Shown piece by piece: positions 57,521-64,000 of a stretch of DNA of 64,000 nucleotides (its first letter is position 1; each line of letters begins with the position of its first letter). The stretch lies in contig NC_003070.9 of assembly GCF_000001735.4 (NCBI RefSeq), positions 8,060,001-8,124,000 on the forward strand, given 5' to 3'. Position numbers and translations under genes: made by a program. Under the pieces are notes generated by a model. That model made no database searches. It was not told the DNA's origin and saw only the letters and a list, made by a program, of their open reading frames with translations. Origin of the DNA: Arabidopsis thaliana (taxonomy: Eukaryota; Streptophyta; Magnoliopsida; Brassicales; Brassicaceae).

Positions 57521-60500
57521 ATGGAGGAAGATCGTGGGGAAGCGATCGTTTTAGATATTTCGCCGGAGATTAATAATACTCCGGCGGTAATGATGAGAGT
57601 TCCACGGAGGATTCGTGAGAGGCTTTTGTCTGACTGTAGTAATAAGAAGACAGTATCTTCTGTTCAAGATATTGAAGACAAGCTTCTTCATGCCCATCTA
57701 CGAAGACAGGTTCTGTTTTTTTTTTTTTTTTAATTTCCTGATTAAGCCTTTACCTCTGAAATGACTAAGTCTTTGATTTCTATATTTAATTTGCTTAAAG
57801 TTTTTGTCTTTTCGTGAATTCTGTATAGCAATTTTATCATAACGTTTCGAGAAAGGCTCGTGCTAAACCTAGAAGTCCTTCACGATCATCTGATGAAGAA
57901 CTTGGCCAACGAATCGAAGCAAGACTTCTGGCTGCTGAACAAAAAAGGTGAAAACTTCAATTCAAAGTCTAAGTCTTTCGATGGTTTATCTCTGTAGATT
58001 GATTTGATTGTTGAAATTGTTAGGTTGGAGATTCTTGCGAAGGCACAGATGCGTTTGGCGAAGTTAGATGAGTTAAGACAAGCAGCGAAAACAAGTGTGG
58101 AGATACGGTCGGAGAGGGAACGTGTGAAGCTTGGAACTCAAGTGGAGTCTCGTGTTCAAAAGGCTGAAGCTAATAGAATGAAGATTCTCAAGGCGTCTCA
58201 TCAGAAAAGGGCTTGTGCTAAAGAGAGAACGTCACAGTCTATGATGAGGAGGATGGCTAGAGAGAGTAAGTATAAGGAAAGAGTTCGTGCTTCGATTAAT
58301 CAGAAACGTGTAGCTGCTGAGAAGAAACGTCTTGGGTTGCTTGAAGCTGAGAAGAAGAAAGCACGTGCTCGTGTCCAACAAGTACGTCATGTTGCCAACT
58401 CTGTTTCTAATCAGCGTGAGATAGAGAGAAGTAAAATGAGGGATAAACTTGAAGACAAATTGCAAAGAGTAAGCTTTTGGTCTTTGTGTTATTATATTAC
58501 TCTTATCTGTTCTGTTTCTTAATCTTACGTTTTTTTGGTGTTTGATGATTTAGGCAAAGAGATATAGATCGGAGTTTCTTCGTCAGAGAAGAAGACAACG
58601 TGATTCCATTAGTCTCTATTGCGATATGATGCAGGAAGATGCTGATCTTCTTTCTAGAAAGCTGTCAAGGTAATGAAGCGCTACGCAGTTCTTGTATATG
58701 CTTTCTTTTTATAGCGTTTTGATAGTATGTGTTACTTTGGGTTGTTTTTAGGTGTTGGAGGTGCTTTGTAAGGCAGAAGAGGACAACTTTGGATTTGGCG
58801 AAAGCTTATGATGGTTTGAAGATTAACGAGTCATTACCGTTTGAGCAGCTTGCGATGCTACTTGAATCGCTGAACACTCTTAAAACGGTTAAATCTTTGC
58901 TTGATCGCCTTGAAATTCGCTTAGAAGCTTCTAAGAATGTTACCACGGTTTCTCAACCGTCCATATTGGATAATATTGATCACCTTCTTAAAAGAGTTGC
59001 CACACCAAGGAGAAAGGCTACGCCGAGTACTCTGAGGAGCAGAAAGGGAAAGAAGGTTTCTTCTGTTAGGAATGTGGCTGGGACATCAGTGAAGATGTCT
59101 AGGTATCCTGTCAGAGTTGTTCTTTCTGCCTTTATGATACTCGGCCATCCAGATGCTGTTTTTAATGGTCAAGGTGATCAAGAGGCTGCTCTCAATAACG
59201 CGGCTAAAGGGTTTGTGAGGGAGCTTAAGTTATTGATAAACGTTATTCAAGAGGGTCCTGTTCAGGTTTCGGGTGGAGAATCAAAACATCGGACCTTAAG
59301 ATCTCAGTTGGACTTATTCGATAAGGCTTGGTGCTCCTTTTTGAACTCATTTGTGATTTGGAAAGTCAAGGATGCTCGGTTGTTGGAAGATGACCTGGTT
59401 AGAGCAGCTTGTCAGCTTGAGCTTTCTATGATTCAAAAATGCAAGCTAACTCCAGAAGGGGTTGACACTATGCTCACTCATGATAAGAAAGCAATTCAAA
59501 TGCAGGTTTGCTTACTCAACTCTCTGTTATTTCCTTTTTAGTCTTTTGATATTTTTGTTGTGTAATGTGAATTCTCGTTGTAGGTAACACAAGATCAAGA
59601 ACTCCTAACAGAGAAAGTACGACACCTGAGTGGAGTTGCAGGAGTTGAGCGCATGGAAAGTGCGTTGTTGGAAACACGAACAAAGTACTTTCAGGCGAAG
59701 GAGGATGGAAGCCCTATGGCTAATCAGCTCGCACATTTCTTTTCTCCAAGCCCAGCTTCATCTCCAGTTCAGTCTGTGTCTAGTTCCAGCAGCAGAAGTA
59801 AAGATAGCATAGGTGTTGAAGGATCAAATCGTGTTAATCGTTCTTTATTGAAGGATGATACTCCACCCTCATCTGGACCCTCTAGAGTCAGTAATGGCAC
59901 TGTGGACGAGGTTTCAAATCAGAATGAGTTGATGGTGAATGAGTTCCTGCATGATGGGAACCTCAACTTTCCTGGTGGATCCACTGTCAAGGATGAAGAG
60001 GACAATCTTAAGGTTTGCTTTCTTTGCAGTTCTGCACATTGTTGTTGGACTCATTACAAATTCTGGTTATAGTATGTTCTTGCCATTGATTTTGTAAATG
60101 TGTGTTGCAGAGAAGGATAAAGGAGACTATGGAGAGAGCTTTCTGGGATAATGTCATGGAATCCATGAAATTGGAGAAGCCAGACTATAGCTGCATCTCT
60201 AACCTTATGAAAGAAGTGAGTGACGAACTTTGCCAGATGGTACCAGATAGCTGGAAAGTAGAAATAACTGAAACTATTGATCTGGACATTCTCTCACAGG
60301 TTTGCCTCATCTCTCTGGTCTCATATTACGTGTCTGTCGTTTTTTATATATTTTAGAGGGTGGTTCTCATTTCATCTTTTATTGGTAGTTGCTCAACTCC
60401 GGCACCTTGGATATCGATTACCTTGGAAAGATGCTTGAGTTTGCGTTGGCTACTCTGCGGAAACTCTCTGCCCCAGCTAATGACCGTGAGAATGAAAGCA

Positions 60501-61854
60501 CCCACCGGGATTTACTCAAGGAACTTCACAGGTTGTGTGAAGCTGAAGATGAGTCTGGTAACTTCCGTGCTGTTGCAATAGTCAAGGGGATCCGCTTCAT
60601 TCTTGAGCAAATTCAGGTCTGTATGTACAAGCTCTTTTTTCTTCATTCTTCCTCTTCATCAGCAATAGCTTTGGATAGAAAGAAAAAATATACTTTTGCT
60701 TTGCTTGTCCACTTATCAGTTTCTTCATTTTTTATTCTATATCCAACAGGAACTTAAGCGAGAGATAGGCATAGGTCGCATAGCAATCATGAAACCCTTT
60801 TTGCAAGGACCAGCAGGCTTTGATTACCTTACAAAAGCATTTGAAAAGCGTTATGGACCTCCCACTCAAGCCTACGAATCACTACCAGTGACACGAAGGT
60901 GGATATCAACTCTTTTGTCTAGCAAAGAAGAGTGGGAAGAACACAACAATACGCTTTCAGCCTTGAATGTGGTTGAGAGATCCTCCATGGGTATTTCTCT
61001 CAAAACGGGTGGAAGCTTTCTATCCCCAGTCAATACCACGTCCAAGTCAACTGTTATGGACACTGCAGGTTTTGCTTGTTACCCTCATTGAAGAAGTCTA
61101 GAAATACCTTCTTTTATAGATTATAGCACTAAAATGTTTTCATTTGCTTTTTGGTTCATAAGGTCAACTATCAGAATGCAAGGGAGAAAGAGTTGATTTG
61201 GCAGTGAGGCTTGGGTTGTTGAAGCTGGTGAATCAGGTAGCTGGTTTAACACCAGAAGTTCTACCGGAAACTTTTCAGCTCAACCTCTTTCGCGTGAGGG
61301 ATATTCAAGCTGAAATTCAGAATATAATTGTGGTAACCACAAGGTATGAACGATTGTTACATTTGGTAAGAAGACTCATATAGAAATTAGAGTACTTTCT
61401 CATCTTAAAAGGATTTGTGTTATGCAGCTTGCTCATTTGGCGTCAAATGCTTGCAAAGAGCGAAAGCGAAACAGAAAGTATGGCAAAGAAATTGTTGGAG
61501 TTGTTAGATGGGAAGGAAGGAGCAGGACTAACGGAGATAATCGAAACAACAATGAGTGAAGAAGATGGAGAGAAGAAGAAGATGATGAGAGGATTATTGG
61601 GGAAGAGTTTGGGAGAAGGTAACACAGTGTATGAGAGAGTTACAAGTTGTATATACAAAGCGGCTCGAGGAGCTTTATTGGCTGGGAATGGAGAAAATGG
61701 GAAGAGAATGGTTGAAACAGAGATGAAGAAAGTAGGAGGAGGTGGAGGATTGAAAGAAAGGGTTTTAGAGACAGCTCGAGCCCTTGGTGTTGTAGCTTGT
61801 GTCTCAGTCAGAGTTCATGGTCCATGGTTGACTCAGCTCATGCCACAACATTGA
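57521..61854 (+). CDS. T-complex protein 11 family protein
   Basis: Twelve exons (57521-57709, 57829-57947, 58024-58468, 58554-58669, 58752-59505, 59584-60012, 60111-60299, 60389-60616, 60750-61068, 61163-61343, 61428-61854, eleven listed segments after merging none) join to 1131 aa. The N-terminal third is a strongly charged, Arg/Lys/Glu-rich coiled coil (about residues 55-300, with [20 protein letters not shown] and similar heptads). The C-terminal part carries the TCP11 domain ([57 protein letters not shown]). Animal TCP11 acts in sperm cAMP signalling; the plant role is not known to me. The start at 57521 is the first ATG of the frame. A Ser/Pro-rich linker (about 745-800) separates the two halves. 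Confidence 0.92.
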
Positions 61855-62383
61855 ACCAAACCAAACCACTCGGTAAACTTGTATAGCCTCTTGTATATAT
61901 TATGATATATATCAATAATAATTACACGTGTAATGTAAGATGCATTTTGATTTGAAGATGCATTATGCTGATTTGTAAAACATAAACGGCTTTGGTCCCT
62001 TTTTAGTGTGTCCGAATGAATAAGGTGTTCAAAATAGCGTGTGATTTGTAATTTGTAATTTGTAATTAGTCTGAAACGTTGTATATATGAATATTCTTCA
62101 ATTATATAAAAGCTTGCTTTCAAATATATCAATTTATCTATCTTTTGATTATATTGTCCCTTTTTCGTGGACCACAAGTATTAACTTATCTCATACAAAT
62201 AATTCGTGCTTAAGTTTGGTGTTAAAATTATTGAAAATTGATTTACATTGAATTTTTTTCGCGGTAATTGATAATTCATGAAAATCGATGAAATTTACTA
62301 ATTTTATTTCACATTAAAGTCAATAAAATGGGAAAATATTTGATGAGAATAAAATAAAATAAAATAAAGAGAAGGGACGAGAA
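61855..62383. other. Intergenic spacer
   Basis: TCP11-family 3' UTR and the short AT-rich promoter of the thiamine gene. AATAAAATAAAATAAAATAA-like sequence lies at about 62350-62366, just upstream of the start codon. No other feature is seen. Confidence 0.5.
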
Positions 62384-64000
62384 ATGAATAGCTTAGGAGG
62401 AATTAGGAGTTGGCCGGCGAATTGGAGAAGTACGACGGCGTCAATGACGACGACGGAGAGCGTTAGAAAGGTACCGCAAGTTTTAACAGTGGCGGGATCA
62501 GATTCCGGCGCCGGAGCTGGAATTCAAGCCGACCTTAAAGTCTGCGCAGCTCGTGGTGTGTATTGCGCTTCCGTCATAACCGCAGTCACTGCTCAGAACA
62601 CTCGAGGAGTTCAATCTGTTCATCTTCTTCCTCCGGAATTTATCTCTGAACAGCTCAAATCCGTCCTCTCTGACTTCGAATTCGACGTCGTAAGCTCTTA
62701 TGATTAGTGATTAGTGATTGATTACTCTCTTATGATTGATCAATTAGTGAGTAATGAATTCTCAGGTGAAGACTGGGATGCTTCCTTCTACTGAGATCGT
62801 TGAGGTTCTTCTTCAAAATCTATCAGATTTTCCAGTTCGTGGTAGAGATTACCTCGCTTTGTTCTGTTTTTCAGAATTTTGAAACTTTCAATGCTTAGTA
62901 TAGTTTTGTTGTGTTTAAGGTAGCTTTGGTTGTTGATCCTGTGATGGTATCTACTAGTGGTCACGTTTTGGCTGGTTCTTCTATTCTCTCTATCTTTAGG
63001 TAAAGCTTTTATGCATTTGTTGTCATTATGTGTTTGACTTCAGTGATTTGGTGTGTTATGTTGTTAATTAACTATGGTTTCTTATTGCAGAGAGAGATTA
63101 CTACCAATTGCTGACATAATTACCCCAAATGTGAAAGAGGCTTCTGCTTTACTTGATGGTTTTCGGATTGAGACTGTTGCAGAAATGCGGTCTGCAGCAA
63201 AGTCGTTGCATGAAATGGGTCCTAGGTTTCTATTTTCTGCCGTTACTCTCTAATCTATATAGTCTACAACTTTTTTTAGTAATCCCTTAATTTAACCTAC
63301 AACTTGGGACGAATTGAGAAGAAACCTTTCTGCTTGTGGTGCCCTGGACATAAAGTTAATCCTTTTAGGCTTGATTATTATGTGGTTATGCTCAGTGTAT
63401 GAGCATTATTGTGTGATGTTGATCCACTTTTTTTTGTGCTTCAGATTCGTACTTGTTAAAGGTGGTGATCTTCCTGACTCATCAGATTCAGTAGATGTTT
63501 ACTTTGATGGTATGATGATAGCACAGTGATCTTTTTATTCTAATTTTGTCTTTGTTGTTGAGGAGGCTTAACGGACTCAATACATTTGTGGTTATAAAAA
63601 TTTGGAACTTGTTTAGGCAAGGAGTTTCATGAACTCCGTTCTCCTCGCATAGCTACAAGAAATACTCATGGGACTGGTTGCACTTTGGCTTCCTGTATTG
63701 CAGCTGAGCTTGCAAAAGGCTCTTCCATGCTCTCAGCCGTCAAGGTATAATATATATATATGCTTCTTTTTCGAAAACATTTCTTCGCATAATTTGCTAT
63801 GCTTCATGGCTCTCTATGATTTATATTAGTCTGTCTGCATTGACTCTTCGTCAGTGAAATTGATTAAGAGGAAAACTTTCTTTTCTATAAGTTCAAATTT
63901 CAACATAGATACTTGGAGATTGATAATCGGGAAAAAGTATTTGGGGAGGCTGAGATATCTGTGTTTGTATTATTAAAAAAATGTATTAATAAAGGCTAAT
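62384..64000 (+). CDS. TH1: Bifunctional thiamine enzyme TH1, N-terminal HMP-P kinase part (truncated by window)
   Basis: Six exons are visible: 62384-62689, 62766-62841, 62924-62999, 63091-63225, 63445-63509 and 63617-63744 (donor at 63745); the remainder lies beyond the window. The translated part holds the ThiD ribokinase-like domain: [20 protein letters not shown] (substrate and nucleotide loop), [29 protein letters not shown] and the catalytic anion-hole motif [18 protein letters not shown]. ThiD phosphorylates hydroxymethylpyrimidine phosphate to the diphosphate. In plant TH1 a ThiE (thiamine-phosphate synthase) domain follows, joining the two thiamine halves; it would be downstream. 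The first 30 residues (Ser/Thr/Arg-rich, few acids) look like a plastid transit peptide. The acceptor of exon 3 is the second AG (62923), which frame requires. Confidence 0.95.

Overview
The window is plant nuclear DNA. I recognise it as Arabidopsis thaliana, or something nearly identical to it, from chromosome 1 around loci At1g22770 to At1g22940. The evidence is short AT-rich introns, plant-specific families (GIGANTEA, PLS-type PPR, AP2/ERF, dirigent, SCOOP/STMP peptides), and spliced reading frames that reproduce known Arabidopsis protein lengths (GI 1173 aa, RPS18 152 aa, cytochrome c 114 aa, CSN5A 357 aa). Exon borders below were worked out by hand from splice signals and frame. Locus and gene names come from memory of the families, not from a search.

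Layout. 1-2400: GIGANTEA promoter with three evening elements, and a leader with an intron and uORFs. 2398-7447: GI (+). 7990-9163: ribosomal protein uS13/RPS18 (+). 10271-11292: unknown protein with a PP1-docking-like motif and a CaaX tail (+). 12020-14039: mitochondrial NDUFAF5-like methyltransferase-fold protein (+). 14535-14969: ERF transcription factor (-). 16921-19032: PPR protein (+). 19384-20286: cytochrome c (+). 20671-22816: VTT/DedA membrane protein (-), sharing a short divergent promoter with 23400-28867: CORVET subunit VPS3/VPS39-like (+). 29501-34173: SCYL2 pseudokinase (+). 35770-37539: secreted GH9 endoglucanase (+). 39150-41220: mid-SUN protein (+). 41608-43228: tandem pair of SCOOP/STMP peptide genes (+), not previously visible as single ORFs because each is split by an intron. 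43910-44491: dirigent protein (-). 45808-47659: RRM protein (+). 49882-51895: COP9 signalosome subunit CSN5 (-). 52100-57500: AT-rich, gene-free, with a foldback element, a minisatellite and Helitron-like debris. 57521-61854: TCP11-family protein (+). 62384-64000: N-terminal (ThiD) half of the thiamine enzyme TH1 (+), cut by the window edge.

These are independent eukaryotic genes, not an operon. Loose themes are the circadian clock (GI), endomembrane traffic (VPS3, SCYL2B, VTT protein), mitochondria (cytochrome c, NDUFAF5-like, possibly the PPR) and the apoplast (GH9, dirigent, SCOOPs). I did not find a convincing undescribed system. The observations most worth a second look are the CaaX/PP1-motif protein, the sequon-rich repeat in the SUN protein, the SCOOP pair, two GC-AG introns that frame requires, a possible minor gene behind a Site II promoter near 49.1 kb, and the foldback/Helitron region.
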